NCBI GenBank assembly: GCA_027886185.1
Contig: WOAB01000568.1
Span: forward strand, 2,294,001 to 2,358,000
Origin: Rheum nobile
Lineage: Eukaryota; Streptophyta; Magnoliopsida; Caryophyllales; Polygonaceae
DNA length: 64,000 bases
Direction: 5' to 3'
The notes below the pieces were generated by a model that made no database searches, was not told the DNA's origin, and saw only the letters and a program-made list of their open reading frames with translations. Below, one piece after another: positions 9,269 to 17,525 of the stretch. Position numbers and translations under genes: made by a program. Position 1 is the first letter of the stretch. Each line of letters starts with the position of its first letter.

Positions 9269-10279
9269 AGCCTCTCAGGAAAGGCCCTACGAAACGGGTA
9301 CTATTGGCCAACGATGAACAAAGACGCCATGGAATACACCAAAAGGTGCGACGCCTGTCAGCGGCACGCACCCGTACGTCATCAACCATCGGAGCTCCTC
9401 CATCCGACCCTAGCTCCATGGCCCTTTATGAGATGGGGAATGGACATCGTCGGAAAGCTCCCTCTCGTGTCGGGTCAAAGAGTCTTCTTCCTCGCTATGA
9501 CAGACTACTTCTCTAAATGGATCGAAGCCGAAGCCTACAGAGAGGTAAAAGATCAACACGTCATTTCATTCATAAAACGCAACATCTTGTGCAGATTTGG
9601 CATCCCATCTGAAATCGTGTGCGACAACGGCTCCCAATTCATCAGTCATAAGACTCGAACCTTTTGCGACCAATGGAACATCAAATTGGTTACATCTACA
9701 CCTCGGTATCCGCAATCCAACGGACAGGCCGAATCCAGCAATAAGATCATTATCAACAACCTCAAGAAACGCCTCACAGGGGCTAAAGGCAAATGGGTAG
9801 ACGAGCTCCCACTCATTCTCTGGTCCGATAGGACCACTCCAAAGAATACGACTGGGCAATCGCCTTTCTCTCTCATCTACGGGAGCGAAGCAGTCATCCC
9901 GGTTGAGCTACTGGTTCCGACCGCTCGCTACAACCTCCAAACAAATGAACAAAACGACATCGAACTAGCACATAATCTCGACACTGTGGACGAAATCAGG
10001 GAGAAAGCTCGAATCAGAATGGTCAAGTTCCAACAACAAGTCGCGAGGAGCTACAACAAGAATGTCCGGATCAAGGCATTCAAGGTCAGAGACTGGGTCC
10101 TAAGGAAGACATTCCAGAACACCAAGAACCCATCCGACGGAAAGCTAGCACCACAATGGGAAGGACCTTACTTGATCACCGAAGTGGTCGAACAAGGAGC
10201 ATATCAACTAGAAGACAAAGACGGACAACCAATCCCGAGGAGTTGGAACACAGCACATCTTAAGCTCTACCATTTCTGA
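9269..10279 (+). CDS. int: Integrase of Tat-1, separated from RT by one nonsense codon
   Basis: Inserts the cDNA into host DNA. The HHCC zinc module is cut by the TGA at 9266-9268: its histidines (HEGECGNH) lie before the stop and CDAC after it. The rve catalytic core follows, with Asp in WGMDIVGKLP, Asp in VCDNGSQF and Glu in NGQAESSNK, all present. The C-terminal part (NTKNPSDGKLAPQWEGPY to AHLKLYHF) matches the GPY/F-type end of Ty3/gypsy integrases; no chromodomain follows, as expected for Tat. The first in-frame ATG after the stop is at 9314. The stop codon disables the normal Pol unless read through. Confidence 0.9.
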   Translation, partial: SLSGKALRNGYYWPTMNKDAMEYTKRCDACQRHAPVRHQPSELLHPTLAPWPFMRWGMDIVGKLPLVSGQRVFFLAMTDYFSKWIEAEAYREVKDQHVISFIKRNILCRFGIPSEIVCDNGSQFISHKTRTFCDQWNIKLVTSTPRYPQSNGQAESSNKIIINNLKKRLTGAKGKWVDELPLILWSDRTTPKNTTGQSPFSLIYGSEAVIPVELLVPTARYNLQTNEQNDIELAHNLDTVDEIREKARIRMVKFQQQVARSYNKNVRIKAFKVRDWVLRKTFQNTKNPSDGKLAPQWEGPYLITEVVEQGAYQLEDKDGQPIPRSWNTAHLKLYHF

Positions 10280-10316
10280 ACCAATAAGGTAAAAACATCA
10301 CACAAAACTCTATGCA

Positions 10317-10429
10317 TCGCATACATATCGCATGTTATCGCATGTACATTGCCACATGTCGCATACATATCACATGTACATTGCCACCTGTCGCATACAT
10401 ATCGCATGCTATCGCATATACATCGCCAC
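10317..10429 (+). repeat. Short tandem repeat in the 3' region of Tat-1
   Basis: Three head-to-tail units of 42, 32 and 39 bp, each starting TCGCATACATATC and built from CGCATG and TACATTGCCAC words. Tat-2 has a different array at the same place (50681-50772). This matches the known hypervariable 3' untranslated regions of Tat elements. Confidence 0.8.
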
Positions 10430-10943
10430 TTTCCTTTATATATCATCGCCTTGACACCAAGCGAGGACTTCCTCCTTACAAAAATACAAATGCAGAACAA
10501 CATTTACATTGGACCCAGTCATCCGCAAATGGATCCTGTCATCCACATATAGCGCTTACATTACACGATCGATCGGATTACGGAGAGATGACAACACAGG
10601 CACGTCGGCACACCGCCTGCCTTATACAAAACATAAGGTACAACACCTTATTACATTCACGCAATTAAACATAAGGAACAAACACCTTATTATATATTGC
10701 TTACCTCCCCGGCATAACGTCATGACTAACACATACACAAATACATCGCAGGCCTGCTCTACATACATACACACGGTGAAACCCCACTCGACGGAGCACA
10801 CGGGTGAAACCGACATACACGACATACTAAACGTCGTCGACAACTTCCTCGAAAGTTCGACGAACATGTACGAAACAAACTAGCATGCAATTCTACATGT
10901 AAAAATGCATTTACAGCAAAATAAAAAGTATTTTTATAAATAC
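10430..10943 (+). other. Non-coding 3' region of Tat-1
   Basis: No gene seen. The stretch is partly conserved with Tat-2 at about 50780-51240 (GATCGATCGGA, CACCTTATTACATT, CCTCCCCGGCATAA), so it is element sequence and not host DNA. Confidence 0.7.
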
Positions 10944-11103
10944 GCGACCCGCGATGGCGGACGGGTCGCCAAACCACATTGTCTACCTACACATCTGTAG
11001 GACTTCATCAAACAGAAATATTATGTGACCCGCGATGGTGGACGGGTCGCCAAAACATACATTATCCCAAGGCACCAAATGTCTAAACCCACACACAAGT
11101 GGG
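10944..11103. other. Four-hairpin module between integrase and the antisense gene (Tat-1)
   Basis: Four inverted repeats in a row: GCGACCCG/CGGGTCGC with a 10-base loop (10944-10969), CCTACA/TGTAGG with a 4-base loop (10986-11001), the first hairpin again with one G-U pair (11025-11050), and CCCAC/GTGGG with a 6-base loop (11088-11103). Tat-2 carries the same four in the same order (51248-51384), with changed loops and kept stems. They end about 10 bases from the antisense gene stop codon, in the zone where the two transcripts converge. Role unknown; possible 3'-end formation or RNA packaging signal. Confidence 0.75.
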
Positions 11104-11113
11104 ACAAACAAAG

Positions 11114-13043
11114 TCAAGCATCGGGAACAACAACGTTACCTTCGGCAGGGGCTGGCTCCAATGGGGCTATCTCGTCGGTCGGCTTAGCATCGCCAGAATG
11201 AGCTTCGTCCTCATCGGCACCTTCATCCACAGCCTCTTCTCCGACGTCGGCTAAGCAGAACAACTCCTGACCAGGATCGCCGTTTGGAAACATGGAGTCT
11301 AAAGTCTCCTTCTCCTCCTTCAGGTCCCAGAGCTCATGCTTGCCCTCGTTGAACTCTTCAATCATCTCGATGCGCGATTTCACCGCGTAGAAGGCCCCAA
11401 CGTCGCTAGAAATCTGACCGTCGGCAATCCGAGCCCGCTTCACTTCCTCCTCAATGCCTGCCCTGCACTCTTCAAACTCCCTCTGACATGCGACCAGCTC
11501 CCCTTGACAGCTCTTCAGCTCCCTGGTGAGACGACGCTCAATCTCACGACAGCGACTCTCCGCTCCCTCCAGCTTGGTCCTTAAAGAGACAAGGTCGGAC
11601 TCTGACCTAGCAGCCCTGTCCTCAGCCTTGACAAGCATCGCCTGGACACCGGAGTAAGCTCCCAAGAAGTATTGAAAAGCCTGACAAAAAGGCATACGAC
11701 AACACAAATACACGAATCAGAAAACACAGTCGAACAAAAGAAATACAAAAACGCACAAAACAAAAGGCACCACACCCTCCATGCGGAACTGCCCGCTTCA
11801 CCAATGCAGTCCAAAGGGGAGACGTCCTTAACTTCCGACTTCAAAGTCGGGTCTTGAGCGCGAAAAAGATCAACGATCGACGGCCCTACGGCACCGATCT
11901 TGCCGACCCCTTCGGCGGTCGCGCCTTTCTTCTTAGGGACGTCCTCCGCCTTGACATGATTAGGACGAGCGCTCGCTTTCCTCTTAGAGCCAGCTTTAAC
12001 CGTAGTCGTCAGGTCAATCAGAGCCGGTTTGCTCGACGCCGCCTTGGCTGCTGCTTTCCTTTGCTCAATCAAGCTTTTTCCCGACGCTACCCTCAAGCGA
12101 GCACTCGACCGACCACTAGGGGAACCTGACACGACAGGACAAAAAAAAAGGAGAAATCCTAAAGTACACGACAAAGTGAAAAACAATAAAAAGACTCCTA
12201 AAGCCGAAAGTCTACCTTTCGCACGAGATGAAGAAACATTCGACATATCTTCTTGTGAGGCAGGAGTCGTCGCCAACAAGTTGACGTTCACAAATTTCCT
12301 TTCAGACGCGGGAATCTCAAGCACAATCTTTGACAAGCCCTCTGATCGGCTACTCACTTCTAGATCCTCTGGTTCGGGGACTACAAAAAAGAAAAGTTAA
12401 AGCAAGAGTTAAGACACACAAATACACGAAAGAAAAGACAAGTACATACTATCGACTCGCCACTCCGTCAACAAAAACGGACATTCTCCCTCTTCTCCAG
12501 AGAAGAGCGTTCGACGAAAAAGAACTTCGACCCCCATCCGCGGTCGTTAACATCAGGGCTCTGCACCAAGGGCTTCCGACCAGGTCGGACACGCAACTGA
12601 ACGCGACAGGAACTCTTCGATCCTATGAAGTAGTTGTACCACAGGGCGTCGAAGTCAAAATCAGCCCCAGTTTGAACATTCACAAGGTCTAAAACCCTAA
12701 GTACTCTCCACGCCTGAGGCATTACTTGACATGGCACCAGCGCCAAAATAGCTAAGAAGTCCCTGACAAGGGGGGAAAAAGGAAACATATGCCCTATTCT
12801 AAACGGGTAAGAGTAGAAGCAAACCCATCCCTCATAGCGAGCATCGGCCCTCTCGTCTGGGTGAGGCAGCCTGGCAACCGTCTCCGGCGGAAAACCTCTG
12901 ACTTGGAGCGCCTAATCCAGTTCCGCCTGGAACATAGTGCTAACCAACGCATCCGACTCCTTCAAAATAAAATGAGGAGGAGCTTCGCCTTCACGAGAAT
13001 CGGAGAGAGTCTTCGACGACTCAGAAGTCTCGAGAGAAACCAT
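11114..13043 (-). pseudogene. Spliced antisense gene of Tat-1: Transposase_28-like domain plus coiled coil
   Basis: Read on the minus strand from ATG 13043. Exon 1 (13043-12450) encodes a Transposase_28 (PF04195)-like domain: EGWVCFYSYPFRIGHMF, FPFSPLVRDFLAIL, LVPCQVMPQAWRVL and GWGSKFFFVE. Proposed introns with GT-AG ends: 12449-12381, 12215-12126 and 11775-11681. Their phases agree and join exons 12380-12216 (Ser-rich), 12125-11776 (basic, KAGSKRKASARP) and 11680-11114 (a long coiled coil, then an acidic tail). Such antisense genes are known in Grande, Retand and other Tat elements. Defects: in-frame TAG at 12912-12914 and a one-base frameshift near 12470-12500. Hydrophobic stretches in the unspliced frame are translated introns. 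Function unknown, possibly DNA binding or element regulation. Confidence 0.82.
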
Positions 13044-13350
13044 TTCGAGAATGGGAAAAGAGGAGAATCGAAAAGCTACGACTAAGAGAAATCAGAAAGC
13101 TATGGCAAGAGAAACCAAGAGGCTTACCAGAAACTTGCAAAGGAAGAAGATGAAGACTAATCGCTCCCCCTGCTCAGAATTTATGGAAGGAAATCATGAT
13201 CTGCAGAAGACGTCACATCGTGCCCTAATCGCGCGCCACGTCGACCTGTGCAACCGCGCCAAAAAGGACGGTGAAGATCGTGTCCAAGGAAGTTGCCATG
13301 GATCCCGGTCTACTTGCCTAAACCGTAAGCCCATAGCAACTTGGGGCTAT
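13044..13350 (+). other. Polypurine tract region of Tat-1
   Basis: Non-coding on the plus strand; on the minus strand it is the upstream region of the antisense gene. The last bases before the 3' LTR, CAACTTGGGGCTAT (13337-13350), match the tract before the Tat-2 3' LTR (TTTTGGGGCTAT), so this is the likely polypurine tract priming plus-strand DNA synthesis. Confidence 0.75.
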
Positions 13351-14050
13351 TGTTGGGCCTGGATTCTCCAGAGAAGACAGATCGAGAGGACCGAGCCCAA
13401 GCCCACTGCAAATCGGGAGAATGGCAGACGAGTTCAGAAGAGTCGACAAGGCTTCTCTGGTCGAGCGACACCCGACAAAACCTCTCCAGTCAAGAGTCAT
13501 CCGACAAGATCGCGGAGATCTCGCCACGCATTTAATGCTCAGATCATGCAACATCTGCAACGTTCAAACACCTTAATTGCCAGTAATTCAACAGCGAAAT
13601 CCTTTCCATTACACTCGGTATTGAAGACAAAAATATAAAAATGGTGCAACGGCCACAGGAGTAAAGGGACTTACCATATTTGGAACGACGAAGAAGATAA
13701 GATCAGGGAACTCACAACTACGCAAAACACACGCATTCTCACTTAGCAAACTCACCAGAATAGCACTCTCGCTCTCCATCTAGCTCTCCAAACGGTTGCT
13801 TACGCCTGACCCCTGCCGGTCGCCACTCACAAGTCACCGGTCGAGTCCCACTCGATCTCTGGTTTTATTACGATAAGTTGTATTGCGATCTAATCCGATT
13901 CACACGATATCTAATAAAATCATCTTGCTATTATATATTTATTTCTTGTTTACCTATTATTTGCTTGGTTTGGATTATTTCTCATCGTTCTATCGACTAG
14001 TTACCCCGTCTAAGGCAATTTAGGTCGTCCGATCTTTTCTCCCCAAAACA
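13351..14050 (+). repeat. 3' LTR of Tat-1
   Basis: TGTTGGGCC to CCCCAAAACA, 700 bp, differing from the 5' LTR at roughly two dozen positions, mostly transitions. Confidence 0.93.
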
Positions 14051-14055
14051 ACCTT
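14051..14055. repeat. Target-site duplication (right) of Tat-1
   Basis: ACCTT, identical to 3928-3932. Confidence 0.95.
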
Positions 14056-14911
14056 CTGGCGGCGGTCGCCGGGTTCATCACGGCGGGCGCCGCGTTTATC
14101 ACGGCGGTCGCCGCGGTGAACCCAGAACAGAACGACGAGGGCAGAAAACTCACCAAACACACGCGAAACGCTCCCCTTTGGCCTTGCTTGGGTTCTGACC
14201 TTCAAAGGCAACCAAGAGGCTTCTCAAGGGATACTGGAACACACCAACAACACCCCCTGCGATCACCACTAAACTCCGGCGAAGCAAGCTTTTCCGGTGA
14301 GAAGAGATTTGAGAGATTTAGGCTGAGATTTGTGCCCAATCTGACCCAAAACCTCCTCAATTTATAGCCAAAGCACAAGGGGACACCATGATGGTCTACA
14401 ACGAGGCGGAGCATGGCTGAATCGGCGCGTCAGAGGCTCGCCGATGACTTATGGGTTTTACCCGCTAGCTAGCTCGCGGCGGGCGCCGCCATTCACCCGG
14501 TCGCCGCCTCACAAAACCACTACGGCGGGCAACTTACGGCGGTCGCCGCCCTTAATGCGGCGGTCACCGTTTTCTGGTCTTCGCGCCCAGCTAGAAGACG
14601 AGGGCACTGTTGCCTCGAGCCCTCCGCGGTGGTCGTCGCCTTAATTGCGGCGGTCGCCGCCACCGTGGCTTTGCCCTTCTCAGCTTTTGGACGATATCGA
14701 CTTAACTCGGGATAAAAATAATCGTACACGAACGAGTATTAACATCCAAAGCACGTCGTCTGTATATTATTTCACTGAGAAAAATATTATAGATAGAGAG
14801 AACATTACAGAATGTCTTAAACTCTCTGAATTAAATCCGACGTACAAAACGGGTGTTCGGGAAAATCCCCAAAATTCCCAAAATAACCTTACAGAAATAT
14901 GGGGTATCACA
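14056..14911 (-). repeat. TR-GAG LTR copy A, second part, with GC-rich palindromes
   Basis: Continuation of the LTR interrupted at 3932, ending GGGGTATCACA at 14911. It contains two clusters of CGGCGGTCGCCGC-type semi-palindromes at 14054-14112 and 14474-14662, against an otherwise moderate base composition. Copy B (17526-20399) has one additional 21-bp unit of this motif near 19580-19600. Confidence 0.85.
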
Positions 14912-15750
14912 TCACCTCCCCTTTAAAAGAAGTTTTAACCCCGAAACTTGTATTAAGCCAATGAGGGTCCTGCCTCAACACCAATCTTACCACCTGGATC
15001 CAATATCCTTATTCACTTCATCCTTGAAATGGATCACAAGAGATATTACTCTTAATTCCTTAGGATATCATTCTGAAAATGATTCGCTCGTCTCGATGCT
15101 TATAACACAACTCACTTATGAGAGATAGCTCTTAGTCTCTCCGAACATAACTCCACAAATTCATCTTTTTTATCTTAAGAAAGCTTGGAAGAACTCAGCG
15201 TATGGGATACCGCTTACCACTTTATTCCTTAGATGTAAATAGACAATTCTCTTTACTGAATCTTTAATGCATCTGGATCATTAACATATCCCGGTCTTCA
15301 ACTGGAACCTTTCTTCATAACACAACAACTCTTACAACTTAATCTTCCTCAAAGAGTTGCACCCAGCCTTATAGATGACATACTCTATGTATGAAGAAAG
15401 ATCTTATGAATGGATTTAGATTTAAACAGCAGTAGAGTCGACCCTGTGATTAATCATATAGGGGACGAACATCTAAGTTGCCCACAATACTCCACCACCA
15501 TAAGTCCGACAGTCTTTATCCTTACTTGGCATAAGCTGTTCTCGACACTTACGAGGTTTCGTATGAACAACTAATTTGTAACGATAACGCATTCTGTAAT
15601 TTCCAAAACAAGGAAACACTTCATTATCATTCAAAACTTACATTACTGACAAAAGTTGAACAACCAGATCACGATACCACGGAGATTATCGACACATGTC
15701 GCTACTCCTTAATCTTAAAGAAAGACTTAACACAAATACAACTTAATGGA
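14912..15750 (-). other. Polypurine tract and post-gag region of the gag-only element
   Basis: On the minus strand this lies between the gag stop and the 3' LTR. The last bases before the LTR read CTTTTAAAGGGGAGGTGA (14912-14929), a good polypurine tract directly abutting TGTGATACC. No protease, RT or integrase motif was seen in the roughly 840 bp, so pol is absent from this unit, not merely mutated. Positions 15582-15750 match the left end of the window. Confidence 0.8.
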
Positions 15751-17085
15751 TCAGGGTTCTTCTTCGCTGGCTTGGGTCATTACAAAGAGTCTTTGCCCTT
15801 GGCCTGAAGACCACATAGGCGCTTTGCCTTTTTTACGAGCTATAGACTGCTCAGGAGCAGATACCTCTAGCCTTGGGTTCTGTCCACTGCCAACATTTGA
15901 CGCCTGATAAGACTGCATTGGTCCCTGACCCTTCAGTCTGCAGTATGCTTTTATATGGTCTTCTCTCCCACAATTATGACATACTCTCTTGTCCTTTTGG
16001 TAAATAAAACTTTGATGCCCAACTTCACCACAGTTGTGGCACTGAATTACTCCGTTGCTCCAACCTGAGCCTCTGGCAGAGTCAGACTGAGTTGTCTCGG
16101 TCTTAGCACGACCAGACTTCTCAAACTTGGTAGGCGATGCCGGTCGTTTGAATGAACCAACCGGGCGATCTTGTTGCCCACCCTTTCCCTTAACTTGCTT
16201 CTCCCGCTTATGGGCAGACTCCTCCAATGTGACCTCTGTCTTGTAGGCTGGATCCACATATTGTTCTAACGTAGAACAACTGTGATGCAACATTAGAGGC
16301 TTGATTTCTGGATTCATCCATCCATGGAAGTACCAGATCTTTTGTTCTTCGCTTGATACCTCAGGTCCCGCGTACTGCAACAAGTGATTAAACTTAGCTG
16401 CGAGCTCAGTTACCTTTAACCCATCAGTCTTCGGGTACAGAAATTCCTTATGCTTCTCCTCCCTCATAGCACGGGAAAAGAAACGGTCAGTCATCTTTGT
16501 TTTGAACATGCTCCAATTCAGCTCGGGATGATCTGCCAGACCGGTGCTCTCCCACCATTCACTAGCCCCATCCTTGAGTTGAAGGGAGGCGATGTGCACT
16601 TTCTCAGCCTCAGTGCAAGTAATGTTCCGGAGCAACCGTTCCATATGCGAGAACCAATATGTCACCTTGACTGGTTCTCCAGTACCGTCGTAGCTGTCAG
16701 GCCTCATTGAACTCACGGCTTTTAATGCTTGACCATAAGCTCCTCTGTTCCTGACAACATTGATCTGAGGTATTTGCTCCACTGACTCCTCAACTTCAGG
16801 AATAGCCTGAGGAACTGGACCACCTTGTGCTTGTGGTACGACTAGTCGCATAACATCTGTGATTGCTTTCATGACAATTCCTCGAATTGCCTCAACTGCT
16901 GCAACATCAAACATCATCGGTGCGTTGAGCTGATCTTGGTCATTGCCTCTTGGATTATTGTTGAGGACAGACTCACGCTCTACTGTTGGGTCTGTAGTAT
17001 TCCTCGCATTTGGCCTGGGGTCATTACTCGGCCCAGCACCAGCACGGATAACGTTCCTTGTGTTCACCATCTGTTTACCGATCAA
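15751..17085 (-). CDS. gag: Intact Gag of the gag-only Ty3/gypsy element (right unit)
   Basis: A 444-residue uninterrupted reading frame. The N-terminal region is Asn/Asp-rich; the Retrotrans_gag domain lies at about residues 150-270 (SYDGTGEPVKVTYWFSHMER, WWESTGLADHPELNW, RFFSRAMREEKHKEF). Two knuckles follow: CHNCGEVGHQSFIY, whose fourth ligand is Tyr instead of Cys, and CHNCGREDHIKAYC, complete. The protein ends GQRLFVMTQASEEEP at what is the Gag/protease border in Tekay/Del-type elements, so pol was lost at a clean boundary. Such LTR elements with only gag are known as TR-GAG. It may be mobilised by enzymes of a related full element. Whether it is expressed cannot be judged. Confidence 0.88.
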   Translation of the reverse strand: MIGKQMVNTRNVIRAGAGPSNDPRPNARNTTDPTVERESVLNNNPRGNDQDQLNAPMMFDVAAVEAIRGIVMKAITDVMRLVVPQAQGGPVPQAIPEVEESVEQIPQINVVRNRGAYGQALKAVSSMRPDSYDGTGEPVKVTYWFSHMERLLRNITCTEAEKVHIASLQLKDGASEWWESTGLADHPELNWSMFKTKMTDRFFSRAMREEKHKEFLYPKTDGLKVTELAAKFNHLLQYAGPEVSSEEQKIWYFHGWMNPEIKPLMLHHSCSTLEQYVDPAYKTEVTLEESAHKREKQVKGKGGQQDRPVGSFKRPASPTKFEKSGRAKTETTQSDSARGSGWSNGVIQCHNCGEVGHQSFIYQKDKRVCHNCGREDHIKAYCRLKGQGPMQSYQASNVGSGQNPRLEVSAPEQSIARKKGKAPMWSSGQGQRLFVMTQASEEEP

Positions 17086-17525
17086 ATTACAAGGATTTTA
17101 TCACATTAGTATCATTCTGATATACTTATTGTAATAAAATCAACTTAGAATAGATCAACTTGGTAATTTCTATTGATGAACTCAAACCGAGTTACTAGGT
17201 TCTACAACCTTAACTCAAAGCGAGGGAACTGGGAGTTCAAGCCTTATTGGGTATGGCGAAACCACCTTGGCTTCTCTCGGGTTCCTCTGAAGAGAACGGA
17301 ATACACTCATATCTTACGGGGCAACGGGGAAGGAATTAGTCTTTCTAGATATAAAAGCAAGCTTACTATATCAGATTGTATAGAAGACAAGACTATGAAC
17401 GGTGTTTTCAAATTCTTTTCACTTTGAAAATTCAGTGCCCTTTGAAAACACTTTTTTAATTAAAACGAGTAAATGGTTTTCAAATACCCAACCCATTTTA
17501 AAAACTTTGGCTCTGATACCACAAT
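17086..17525 (-). other. Leader and primer-binding site of the right TR-GAG unit
   Basis: On the minus strand TGGTATCAGAGC lies at 17521-17510, just inside the LTR border, matching initiator methionine tRNA. No gene seen. It is highly similar to 1505-1943. Confidence 0.8.

Larger units (their letters stand above)
3933..14050 (+). mobile_element. Nearly intact Tat-lineage Ty3/gypsy retrotransposon (Tat-1)
   Basis: A complete 10,118-bp LTR retrotransposon: two 700-bp LTRs (TGTTGGG to CAAAACA), primer-binding site, gag, protease, RT with two RNase H regions, integrase, a long 3' region with an antisense gene, and a polypurine tract. The order RT-RH-IN, the second (archaeal-like) RNase H and the antisense Transposase_28-type gene place it in the Tat lineage (Retand/Grande/Ogre relatives). 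About two dozen differences between the LTRs indicate a fairly recent insertion, later than that of the TR-GAG host. It differs from an intact element mainly by a TGA between RNase H and integrase. Confidence 0.93.

Noticed and set aside
11581..12357. Single membrane protein on the minus strand with hydrophobic segments
   Set aside because: The hydrophobic stretches coincide with GT-AG introns of the antisense gene and vanish on splicing.
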